Source: Anticarsia gemmatalis
Taxonomy: Eukaryota; Arthropoda; Insecta; Lepidoptera; Erebidae
Reading direction: 5' to 3'
NCBI RefSeq assembly: GCF_050436995.1
Contig: NC_134770.1
Span: 188,501 to 252,500, forward strand
DNA: 64,000 bases
Both the position numbers and the translations under genes were made by a program. The notes below the pieces were generated by a model. That model worked only from the letters and a program-made list of their open reading frames with translations. It was not told the origin of the DNA and searched no databases. Within the stretch, counting starts at the first letter, position 1; the number at the start of each line of letters is the position of its first letter. Below, one piece after another: positions 54,946-64,000 of this stretch.

Positions 54946-56280
54946 TGAATTGATATTTTTTTTATGATGATTATTTTCCATTGCAAGCTGAGTTTCAGAA
55001 AAAAAACGTAGCCTGCGATTGATGTCGGGTTTTAAACGTTTTCCTTACTTATTTATCAAATACGGATTCACAGTTTGACGATGAAAAATAACAAACAATC
55101 AGAGAGATTATTAAATTCTACATAGTGTTTCTTATTTCTCATAACTTATAACAAAGTGGGTCATATCGTCCTTTACTTTTTGTCACAATTTTATCACAAA
55201 AGAAAAAAATGTTTGGTGTTTTTTACCCATAGTTCATGTAAAAAACTGTTCAAGTTCGAATAGATTGGTTTTAAAAGGGCATAAGTACATAAGTAGATCT
55301 CAATAAGTGTAAATCACTTTGATCTAGTTAAGCCTGTTGACCGGCTTGGCTTGAGCAATGGTTAGTGCAATCGGTATGCAGTTTAGTTCCCGGTTGTGAT
55401 AAAAAGTTGTGGGCTAGTAAGACGTTTAGTTTCGTCGTTATGAACATACCCACACTAATCAAATTTCTTTGAATAAAACAAATGTTTAAGTACATAGTAA
55501 ACAGTTATTAGTTAAGGTAATTATTCAATTTTATATTAGGCATATCACCAAACTTTCGCCCCGGTATCGAACCCGAGTCCTTACGTTCAGCAGTAGCACA
55601 CACTACTGTTTTAGTTATAAAGGCAGTCTGACTTTTGAAGTGTATTTATGAATGAATCAATGTGTATACGAAAATAACATTATTTGCTTCAAATATAATT
55701 ATAATGTAACGATTATTGCGTAGCCATTATCAATTTACAGTAACATTTAATTTTATCGCGATGTTCAAAATATGAGTTTAATAGTTTTAGTTTTTATGAT
55801 TGCAGCATCCTATAGACATGGCAATATAAAGAAAACATTATTTACTCGTATTTATATGTTTTTTTGAGAATTTCTGGTTTGTATATAATGCTTATTGTAA
55901 ATAGAAATCACATAAAAACCCTGAAGTTAGTTACAATGGAGGATAACAAAAAAAATTTTGCTTAACCTAGATCTGAAGTCACTGCAACTAAAACCATTAA
56001 ATTTATGTATATACTGACTCCAACATCAAGAAAACTAAAGCTCACATGTAATCACGTGAAGTTACTAACATTTGTATGTTTGTTCATCACAATACACACC
56101 TCTACATACAAAACTGCTGAGCTCAGCTCAAGAGCAATACGTTTTGCTATGCGAATAACTTCTAATTACGTGACTTTTACAATAAAACTAACTCTACGTG
56201 TGAATATTTAAAATAAAGATAAATTATTATGTCTTTATTTAGTTAATGTTAGGTGTATTGATATATAACAAGTTGTGTTC
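54946..56280. other. AT-rich stretch with SINE fragments
   Basis: GTTTAGTTCCCGGTTGTGAT at 55,381 (plus) and CCGGTATCGAACCCGAGTCC at 55,561 (minus) are SINE heads. No gene. Confidence 0.45.
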
Positions 56281-56284
56281 AACG

Positions 56285-56347
56285 GTCTGTGAGGTTAAGT
56301 AACCTTTGGCGCTGACTGTATAAAGATGGGTGACCGACCAGGGGTAG
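56285..56347 (+). repeat. 5S rRNA-like SINE head
   Basis: GGTCTGTGAGGTTAAGTAAC, CTTTGGCGC, then AAGATGGGTGACCGACCAG: the same order as 5S rRNA. Confidence 0.5.
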
Positions 56348-56379
56348 GTTCTCTATAAACCTATTAAACGGTTATTGAT

Positions 56380-56690
56380 CATGAGGCCTGGAGTTCGATT
56401 TTTGGGTCGAGCAAAGAATTATTGATGATTTTTATTTTTTTTACATTAGAATATTTGAATATAATATTTTCAGTATATCTGTAATGATAAAAGTATGTAT
56501 GTTGAAAATAAATAAAATTTCTCAGTAGTGACCTTGACCAGGATTTTGTCACGTGGCCAGTATATGGCAATTGGCCCACCCGTATTACATGAAACTAACA
56601 TTATTAAAGGCTTAAAGTGGGTCCATTTCTTAAATATCTACCTGCATCTCCACGTATAAAAGGCGTAATGTTACGTATATATTTATTTCT
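56380..56690 (+). repeat. tRNA-derived SINE, family 2
   Basis: GGCCTGGAGTTCGATTTTTG (B box) with GGTCGAGCAAAGAATTATTG, CCAGTATATGGCAATTGGCC, CCCGTATTACATGAAACTAA, AAAGGCGTAATGTTACGTAT. The longest family 2 copy here. Confidence 0.75.
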
Positions 56691-56824
56691 AAGAGGTCAC
56701 GTGTAATTTTTATGAATGAACCAGCATTCAGCTCAATGAACGTATCAATCTTATTGCAAGTCCCATTAAGATATTGTTTTAATTGTTATAGCTGGGGTCA
56801 ATTGACGCTATTTTTGGAAGGAAG

Positions 56825-56880
56825 TGACGTCATTTCCCGTCCACAATCGTCTTGAGGACGGACTTATAAAAGTATGAGGT
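56825..56880 (+). promoter_or_regulatory. Promoter-like cluster without a gene
   Basis: TGACGTCA (CRE consensus, 56,825-56,832), then CCCGTCC...GGACGGAC, and TATAAAAG (56,865-56,872). No open frame follows, so it is probably part of the repeat that continues to 58,360. Confidence 0.3.
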
Positions 56881-57200
56881 GATACTATTATTAGAGTATC
56901 AAATATATCAATTAATCAACTCCTTCAGACAATTAATGATTTGCACAATTTGTTGATGCTCTTAATAATGTTTTTGATGATACCGCTTTGAAAATGTTCT
57001 GTTTTAGGGTTCTGTGTTCACAGGTTAAAAACGGGACCGTATTACTGAGACTTCGCTGCATTTCATGGTATCATTAAGGGGGTTATTATTGTTTTGCCGT
57101 GTTTATAATGATACGGAAACCTACGTTTCATTGGAAACTATGTACTATGAAATGTAACTATGTAGTTGTAAAGTACATTTTCTGACCTAAATTTTACTCA

Positions 57201-57850
57201 TTATCTGGGGGCACGGAAGTGCCCCCGCAAGTCGAGCAAAAAAAAAGCGGCACGGCCGTAACATCCTTTTCTCGAAGCAATTCGGGCTATTTTTGACACC
57301 CCTATAATTTCGTTGTGGATAAAACAAGAAGCCTGGATTCAGCAACTTATCAGTCATTGTATAAACACGGTATATTTAAAATTTCAGTCAATTTGAACAA
57401 GTAGTTTAAGAATGACAACTTGTTAAAATTTTGAATTTTGTCACTCACTGATTCACTGACTCACTGACTCACTGACTCACCGATCATCAAAAGTCTAAGG
57501 TACTTCTAGCAGACTTAGAAGCTTCAAATTTAGAATACAAATAGGGTTTAGTGTTTTAATCATGGGAAAAATTAAATATTTTCTAATTTCGGTCCACTTT
57601 TCTAAATACACCAACTGCAACAATAACTTTGTAATCCCATATAAATGTATAAGATTACAAGGTTATATTTACAGTTAATGAATTATTATTACTGTAGAAA
57701 ATAAAATAAATAGGTGTAAATAGGTACCTACTATATGAGGCATAACGGGAGGGGGTATAGGGTGGGTAAGGGTGTTTAACCCATGAAACTAAACAACATT
57801 CCCATAGGAAAATATGTTGTATGATGAAAAAAAACGTCTTTCCATACAAA
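57201..57850 (+). repeat. Unclassified repeat with GC hairpin and (ACTCACTG)n
   Basis: A perfect hairpin GGGGGCAC-GGAA-GTGCCCCC (57,207-57,226) is followed by GCAAGTCGAGCAAAAAAAAA, GCGGCACGGCCGTAACATCC and, at 57,440-57,483, tandem ACTCACTG units. No coding frame. It leads into the foldback at 57,885. I believe this text is common in moth genomes but cannot name the element. Confidence 0.5.
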
Positions 57851-57884
57851 TTGGACTTATGTTCGCTCTACAAAAAGAAGTGAG

Positions 57885-58355
57885 ATGCCATCAAAAACAT
57901 TCTGTAAAAACCTCAAGTCTCGCCGTAAAAAGTTGTGAGATCTATATAATACCAAGTCGATTAATCTATTTAGTCTCTACTTAAAGGACCTTCTGTCTTA
58001 AGTTATTACGTATGTTATTATCTTGCCAATTTAAAAAAAAATACCTTTAAAACGAATAGATCGACTTGGTCATCGCAAGAAAACACAAATTCGCCATTAA
58101 CATTTCAGGAGCATTAACTTCTCGTCGTGCTGTGTAGTGTGATACATACTAATAATCAAATCATGCGATGGCTAGGTCGATCTATTTGTTTTAAAGGTAT
58201 TTTTTTTTAATTGGCAAGATAATAACATACGTAATAACTTAAGACAGAAGGTCCTTTAAGTAGAGACTAAATAGATTAATCGACTTGGTATTATATAGAT
58301 CTCACAACTTTTTACGGCGAGACTTGAGGTTTTTACAGAATGTTTTTGATGGCAT
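57885..58355. mobile_element. Foldback element, arms about 191 bp
   Basis: 57,885-58,076 is nearly the exact reverse complement of 58,165-58,355, with an 88-bp loop. Arms begin ATGCCATCAAAAACATTCTG and end near GGTCATCGC/GCGATGGC. Only a few mismatches and one A-run length difference. No coding capacity. Target duplication not resolved. Confidence 0.88.
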
Positions 58356-58524
58356 ATCTTTAATAGAATTCATCACTGATTTGCCTGCGACCACAGCTAG
58401 CGTAACCTATGTCAAAACCTCAGGAATTTCAAGGTAAAATTCGTTAATTTCCAAGTTTTATATTCACCCAAAATCGGTTCAGCCATTCTCGCTTGAAAGA
58501 TAGACATTAACCAAACAAATCTTT

Positions 58525-58725
58525 TTTTTCTAAAGACCAGTCCCGCTCTCAGAATTGCCCTTGTATCGCGAGGACGTTTACAAACATACAAACATCGGAC
58601 ACAAAATACAACCAGACCCGAAACGCCGTATTGCGGATCGAAAAAAAAATCCTTGTGAGAATCGAACGAGCGACCTATCAACGCAACTTTAGCGGCGTGG
58701 CGACCTTAACCACTGCGCCGAAAGC
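58525..58725 (-). repeat. tRNA-derived SINE, family 1
   Basis: CCGCTCTCAGAATTGCCCTT, GTATCGCGAGGACGTTTACA, GAGAATCGAACGAGCGACCT (inverted B box), GACCTTAACCACTGCGCCG (inverted A box). Confidence 0.85.
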
Positions 58726-59070
58726 AGTCAACTATAAATATGGATCAACAGTGACTAGCAGTTTTGCATAACGCATACCATTCAATAATACCATTCTATA
58801 CGCACCTAGGTAATACACGAACTAGTTCCACCAGTGTCAATGTCAGGTACAAAGTAGATTAGTTTTTTATCAGATCGGCCTACAATTCACACTCCACTGA
58901 CGTTAGATGAATGACGCTAATATCTTACAGTACGTAGTAGTTTTTGCTTCATATTTTTTACAAATGCAACGGAATAATAGATGTTTTGTGAATCTAAACT
59001 ACAGTAAACAGTGTATGTTTGAAGTTTTGTTCAATTTAAGGCGCCCATGGCTAATTGCTGTGACTGGTTG
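58726..59070. other. No supportable feature
   Basis: Unassigned AT-rich sequence. Confidence 0.4.
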
Positions 59071-59074
59071 GTAG

Positions 59075-59314
59075 ACGAGCAAGTGGGTTAAGCAACCTTG
59101 GTGTGGACATTCTGTAGATGGGTGGCCGCATGGATATAGATGAGATGAACGTTTTCGGGTGAACGTATTTCGGAGAGTATGTAATAAATCGGCCCTGGTT
59201 GTTGTCAATTAAGATAAGAGTCGTTTAGTCATGTCAAAGGCCTTTCGGGCGGCTTGAACAACATTGACACTAGGTTGACCATTAATCATACGATAGATAA
59301 ATAGAGAGATAGAA
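59075..59314 (+). repeat. 5S rRNA-derived SINE, fullest copy
   Basis: Head GTGGGTTAAGCAACCTTGGT, GTGGACATTCTGTAGATGGG, TGGCCGCATGG aligns with the 5S internal promoter. Body GTTGTCAATTAAGATAAGAG, TCGTTTAGTCATGTCAAAGG, CTTTCGGGCGGCTTGAACAA, TTGACACTAGGTTGACCATT; A-rich GATAGATAAATAGAGAGATA tail. A second partial body follows at 59,330-59,360. Confidence 0.65.
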
Positions 59315-60216
59315 GAAAACAGCCACAGGCTACGTCAAAGGCCTTTGGGTAGCTTAAATAGCTTTGGCAATCTTTGCCCTTCTGCGGTTAGCAAAATTTT
59401 TGAACGGTCCAGCGTACAGTTTTAACTTTAACAAACGAATTCCTAGACAAAGTTACAATCAGACTGAGACCGATAATTATAATATATAAGTACTATATAG
59501 CATTATCAAATATGATTCTTTTGACCACAAGGATATTTTACACGCGTACAAAATTGCAAGCAGAAACTAGAAGGCCGAAGTATAAACAATTGGTTTCCAG
59601 ATGGTGACTTTCCCAACGGCCCACGTGCAGTGAATGTTATGTTCTAGTACCACGTGAAGGCACTCACGTGTGTCTGTATATATTCCTGTTTACTACATAA
59701 TATGAGTTCACGCCTGAGAGAAGCAGGTGGCTAGGAAATGTTATGGAATTTTAAGTCAAGGTCTCGATAATGTGGGGGAGATTAGATCATAAGTTATAAC
59801 TAAGTATGCATTTGGTTCCCACGGAAAAGTTTAAAAAGCCCTACTAAACTAAAACTCCACTTGACAGATGACTCTTCAAAGTTATGTGTATGGTAGAAAG
59901 AATTGTCACTAAAAGAACTATCAGATTTTATCACGATGTTAGACTGTACTTAAAAGTCAGTTTTTTAGTGGTGAACGAAATCTTGCTAGTCTAAGAGTTT
60001 TTGAAGGGTTTCAGTTTTCCGAACCCGGACCGTATAATATGATCCGGGTCTAACACTTTCTTCCCCTCAGAACATTCGACGCAATAGAGACAAAGTAATA
60101 GACTTTCTTCTTCAAATTTAAATGTGTCCCGATGCCGGAAAGATCTCCTGGAGTGAGGGTAGGTTCAAACCTTGAGCGCACCTCTACTTTAATGCACATT
60201 AGGGATAAAATAAACG
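59315..60216. other. AT-rich stretch, nothing firm
   Basis: No gene. Worn SINE text near 60,150-60,180. Confidence 0.4.
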
Positions 60217-60396
60217 TTAATGTATAATAGAATACGGGAATTAACGCGAACACGCATTTTACCTTAAAATGCCTAACGTTTCGTGGTCCCAGGCAGACTG
60301 CCTGGGACCACGGCGAGTGCAACCTGCGCCGAAACGTTAGGCATTTTAAGGTAAAATGCGTGTTCGCGTTAATTCCCGTATTCTACTATACATTAA
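60217..60396. repeat. Nested palindrome of the hairpin family
   Basis: Outer arms (from TTAATGTATAATAGAATACG at 60,217 and its complement ending at 60,396) enclose an inner perfect hairpin CGTGGTCCCAGGCAG-A-CTGCCTGGGACCACG at 60,282-60,312. The right side carries 19 extra bases (GGCGAGTGCAACCTGCGC region) that form the stem in the 47,980 copy. Followed by CATGCAACGCGAGAGTTTAA. Confidence 0.88.
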
Positions 60397-61048
60397 ACAT
60401 GCAACGCGAGAGTTTAAAAGTTATGAAAATAAACGTTAGTTTCTTATTAAGTATTTGTGTTAGTTTTACACTACGAAGGTGCTAAAGGTCAACAAACAGA
60501 TTAATATAATATAAATAAATTCAGCGCAATCCAACCTGTAGATTTTATTTGATACTGGGACGTACAGACGGACAGACAAACATTTTATAAATTGCAAATT
60601 TGATATCATCCGTTTCTTAACATCCCCCATTGGTTTTTTTTTAATATATTCAATGTACAGAATTGACCTCTCTACAGATGTTATTAGTATGAATAATAAT
60701 TTTCGTAATACATATTATAGGTATTCCTTCGCAAAAATATACGATTGCAAAACTTCATTATATGCATCTGATAATACCAAAATTATACCATGGGAAAATA
60801 TTTGTATGAAAAATTAATTTTACAAAGATTACCATCAGAAAACCGGTTCTAATACAATACTGAGTTTAATATAATATATTCTTATTACATTTAATTAGGT
60901 TTTATTACAAGGTAATGGAGGATTAAGGATAAAAGTTATTATTAAGAAAACAATGGAACAGACTTATTTTAGAATGATTCATGTACCTATTTGCTTTCGT
61001 GATTGTATGCACGTCCACATAATAATATGCCCCAAGTTATATGAAGAG
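60397..61048. other. AT-rich stretch, nothing identified
   Basis: No supportable gene. Confidence 0.4.
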
Positions 61049-61052
61049 AAGT

Positions 61053-61360
61053 GGATAGCCGAGTGGTTTAAGTTGGCACCTACCACGCAACTGGTTGCAG
61101 GTTCGAATCCGAGGCAACACACCAATGACTTTTCGAAGTTATGTGTGTATAAGAAATAATTATCAATTGCTCTAACGGTGAAGGAAAACATCGTAAGGAA
61201 ACCTTGCATGCTTAATTTGTTTAATATATTTATTGAGGGTATGCAAAGTCCCCAACCTGCACTAGGCTAGCGTGGTGGACTCAAGGCCTAACCCCTCCCT
61301 CATTTCGGGAGGAGACCATTGCCCAGCAGAAGAACATTAATGGGTACCGTTTAAGTTATA
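61053..61360 (+). repeat. tRNA-derived SINE, family 3, full copy
   Basis: A box GATAGCCGAGTGGTTTAAGT, B box GCAGGTTCGAATCCGAGGCA, body GAAATAATTATCAATTGCTC, TAACGGTGAAGGAAAACATC, then AGGCTAGCGTGGTGGACTCA, AGGCCTAACCCCTCCCTCAT, GGAGGAGACCATTGCCCAGC, ACATTAATGGGTACC. Defines the tails listed elsewhere in this window. Confidence 0.82.
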
Positions 61361-61419
61361 AGGCTTTTTATTTATCTATCGTATACTTACTTCATAAAGG
61401 AGCTCATGGCATAGTAGCA

Positions 61420-61700
61420 ACAACCGCGCAGAAAAATCTTTCAGGCTTTTAGCTACACTTATCGAGAGTGGTCTGTGGATGGGTGACCATATTATACGTA
61501 CGAAGTTCCTTCGTGTTTCGGAAGGCACGTAAAATTAAACATCCCGGTTGTCATTTTAAAAGATCTTTGATAGTCGTTACTAGTAGTTAGTACTTTGAAA
61601 GTCTGACAACCAGAGTATTTTGTAACTCGGGTAACGGGGCTGTGGAGGTCAGGCAGTCGCTCCATGTAAAATACTGATATTCAGCTGCATTAGATGGGAC
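61420..61700 (+). repeat. 5S-like head joined to RTE-type body
   Basis: GTGGTCTGTGGATGGGTGAC (5S C-box region), then GTTTCGGAAGGCACGTAAAA, AGTCTGACAACCAGAGTATT, GGGGCTGTGGAGGTCAGGCA, TATTCAGCTGCATTAGATGG. The body is the reverse of the repeat at 26,330-26,690. Confidence 0.6.
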
Positions 61701-62127
61701 CGTAAAAAATAATATAATACCCAAAATTGGATTCAAAACCACAACGATACGGTTATTCCACAGAGGTGCCCACGTAAACTACAGCACCAAACACGCAATA
61801 AATAAAGAAATATAAAGAAAACTTTAAACTAATGAATCTATTTCAAACGCCACACCACATTTGCCATATAAAGAGCGCGCAAGGGACTTCTAAAAACCAG
61901 TTTGTATGTTGTAATCGTAGAAAAATCCCACATCGACGAGTGATGTAATATCGTTAGCGAGTTTTCTCTACACATCGAGTCGCGTAGAAATCTGTTTACT
62001 TTTGCATGTAAAGGGCTATACATGTATAGCAATTGTGAATGAGACAGGTAAACATAAATATAATTCTGTAGTTATGTTCTAAAGGATGGATGAAAATAAT
62101 GATATATGAACACATTACTTGGGAACA
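61701..62127. other. No supportable feature
   Basis: Unassigned AT-rich sequence with an inverted SINE-head-like segment near 61,730-61,790. Confidence 0.4.
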
Positions 62128-62245
62128 GTTACCTATTTGTGTGATCTACATATAGTTGTTTCGGCTCTGGTTATACTTTGTGTTCGTTGTTTGTATGTTT
62201 ATAAAAGTCACAAGAGCACTTCTTAGTGAAGGTTGTCTTTAAATA
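62128..62245 (+). repeat. SINE family 1, 5'-truncated
   Basis: ATTTGTGTGATCTACATATA, GTTGTTTCGGCTCTGGTTAT, GTTTGTATGTTTATAAAAGT, AGAGCACTTCTTAGTG. Confidence 0.75.
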
Positions 62246-62344
62246 ATTATTATTAACATTTGACTGCATCTGAAGCGCGGTCTATAGAGTATGCGAAATC
62301 AAGAGAGTCAAAGTACTTTTGGTCTTTTCTACTTAATTAGAATG

Positions 62345-62502
62345 TTTCTCAAAAGTAGCCCGGAGTTTGGTAACGTGCCCGGTCTAAGCCAATAGTCTCG
62401 CCCCCTATTACACGGGACTAACATAGATAATCGCGAAACGTAGGTGTAATTCATACACCTCTGCCTACACTTTCGGGTAGAACCGGCGTGTATGTATGTA
62501 TG
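62345..62502 (+). repeat. SINE family 2, 3' part
   Basis: GTAGCCCGGAGTTTGGTAAC, CGCCCCCTATTACACGGGAC, TACACCTCTGCCTACACTTT, CGGGTAGAACCGGCGTGTAT, (ATGT)n. Confidence 0.75.
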
Positions 62503-63455
62503 TTATCAGGTGAAATGGACAATTGTATCATTCAAACATTTATTATCACTTTATCTATTGGTTAAGTTAACCAACACTTAGCCACCGACCTTTAAACTGG
62601 CCCAAATGTAAAGGCAAACTACTGATCTCTACAAAATAGGTATAATATTATTATGCTTAAATAATCTTAGTAATATTCCTTATAATAATAATATCTACTC
62701 AATCACTATGTGAATATTTTTTGTCTCTTTTGACGGTTATTCTACGGTTAGAAATGGCGCGAAACTAGTTTCTTTCTCAACTATTTCCATCTCTCTCTAA
62801 CGCTACTAGTTAGAGAAGGACAGGTGATAGTTGCTGAATTAATTTACTCTTGTTTAATTAAGTTGTCGCGTCTGTGATTTGTATGTTTGTATAAATAAGT
62901 AAAGGAATAATTTCTTTATTGAATTAAACTAGTAACCAAAATTGAAACAAAAATTTGTTAAATTACAAGCGTGAAAGCTTATATTTATGTTTGTTTCTGA
63001 TTGTGTCGCAAGAAAAATCTAGTTTTTTTTAAATTAAAACCTCTTTCTTTTCTTTAGAACCAAACGTCATCTTGGGTTGCTATTATGAATCTCAGTTAAA
63101 ACTATTTTAAAGTCACTGCTGTACATTGTTTTCTCCCTTAGATTATAGTAATTAACACGTTACATCAAAGCAGCAATGTACTGAATAGTAACCATAAATT
63201 TGAGTCAACTGAGTAATGTGCTTAACCACTGCACCACAGTCATTCGAATAGTTACCTATTTCAAATCGTATTATAAAATGACTAATAAGTTCTATGTGTA
63301 ATACTGCCATAAGGAAAGTGCTTAGGAATTTGAACAACAAATAGTTTCGCAACACGGCGGAGGTCCAAAAAGGGTTTCTATTGTTGCAATATGTGGGTCA
63401 ACGGCCACCATTTTGTTTTGAACCTTAAGTTGGTTTTATTTTGATGTTATTATGC
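62503..63455. other. AT-rich stretch, nothing identified
   Basis: CTTAACCACTGCACCACAGT at 63,221 is an isolated inverted A-box fragment. No gene. Confidence 0.4.
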
Positions 63456-63464
63456 TACTAGTAA

Positions 63465-63562
63465 GTCCCCACTTGGTTAGCGTGGTGGACTCAAGGCCTT
63501 GCCCCTCCATCATTCTAGGAGGAGACCCGTTCCCATGGACAGTAATGGGCTATTTATCTATC
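63465..63562 (+). repeat. SINE tail fragment (family 3)
   Basis: CCCCACTTGGTTAGCGTGGT, GGACTCAAGGCCTTGCCCCT, TAGGAGGAGACCCGTTCCCA, AGTAATGGGCT. Confidence 0.75.
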
Positions 63563-63610
63563 TAATGGTAACTTTTAAACTTTCGTGTTGCATGTTTATT
63601 ATAATATTAG

Positions 63611-63783
63611 TATCGCGATTCCCTACAGTCAGTACTGTTGTGTATCGAAAGTTTGACATTTAAAATGTACTGCCAAAATAATTCTTACTAGGCCCGGTAA
63701 GAGCGCTAATCAGATTTTCATACAAAATTTCTCGATAGCTAGCCGGTGGTTGATAGTCGATAGTGGTAGAGAATCGAGCTACT
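63611..63783. mobile_element. MITE, TCGATTCTCTACC family, copy C
   Basis: TATCGCGATTCCCTACAGTC left arm (worn), GTTTGACATTTAAAATGTAC, GCTAATCAGATTTTCATACA, right arm GTTGATAGTCGATAGTGGTA with GAGAATCGAGCTAC. Confidence 0.72.
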
Positions 63784-63832
63784 GGATACGGGAATTAACG
63801 CGAACACGCCGAAACGTCAGGTATTCTAAGAC
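63784..63832. repeat. Hairpin-family fragment
   Basis: GATACGGGAATTAACGCGAA then CACGCCGAAACGTCAGGTAT: one arm only of the 60,217 palindrome, with the central part deleted. Confidence 0.6.
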
Positions 63833-63849
63833 GTGTTTGTATTATTTAT

Positions 63850-63925
63850 TTTAGTTTATCACATTACTGTCCCACTGCTGGGCAAAGATCTTTTCCCGAA
63901 ATTAGAGAATGCCTAATGCTGGAGT
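63850..63925 (-). repeat. SINE tail fragment (family 3)
   Basis: CATTACTGTCCCACTGCTGG, GCAAAGATCTTTTCCCGAAA. Confidence 0.65.
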
Positions 63926-64000
63926 CAAAATATTGTACTTCTTGTTATTTATAATGCTATAAAGACTAGAAAAAGAAAATATTTCTTAGCAGCACGTGTA

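Noticed and set aside
61053..61140. Possible tRNA gene (GATAGCCGAGTGG...GGTTCGAATCC)
   Set aside because: Continues into a SINE body repeated at 41,735 and elsewhere; no closed cloverleaf.

Overview
The window looks like gene-poor nuclear DNA from a moth or butterfly (Lepidoptera). The evidence is an AT-rich background, many short Helitrons of the Lep1 type (TC...CTAG ends, inserted at A^T), lepidopteran tRNA-derived SINE families, and piggyBac, hAT, pogo-like and non-LTR elements. A noctuoid moth is my best guess, from the SINE type, but the sequence alone cannot prove it. I found no host protein gene, rRNA gene or functional tRNA gene. Every long reading frame I can interpret belongs to a transposable element. 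The window could be intergenic, a very long intron or heterochromatin.

Layout. 1-10,200: AT-rich sequence with Helitron and SINE fragments, a long-unit tandem repeat (about 1.84-3.06 kb) and an 8-bp microsatellite (3.82-4.14 kb). 10,362-13,291: a complete piggyBac element with TTAA duplications and an apparently intact transposase; a short upstream exon restores its ATG start. 13.3-21.8 kb: SINEs, MITEs (one with perfect 34-bp terminal repeats) and a Helitron. 21.8-24.8 kb: a 5'-truncated Jockey/CR1-like LINE with 857 open codons, abutting a Helitron-like element that itself received another LINE 3' end. 25-49 kb: dense SINE and Helitron fragments, an R1-like LINE 3' end (35.3-35.7 kb), and a decayed pogo-like element (38,994-40,153). 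49,234-52,020: a complete hAT element with a perfect 8-bp target duplication and an intact two-exon transposase with a BED zinc finger. 52-64 kb: SINEs (some apparently 5S rRNA-derived), a large foldback element (57,885-58,355) and a nested palindrome (60,217-60,396).

The piggyBac and hAT copies each look self-sufficient: ends, target duplication, transposase and predicted splice sites are all present, so they may be recently active. The Helitrons, MITEs and SINEs encode no protein and would depend on enzymes supplied elsewhere. I did not find a new multi-gene system. The observations most worth follow-up are the intron-containing intact transposases, the 5S-derived SINE copies, the hairpin/foldback families and the nested insertions around 24.8-25.3 kb.
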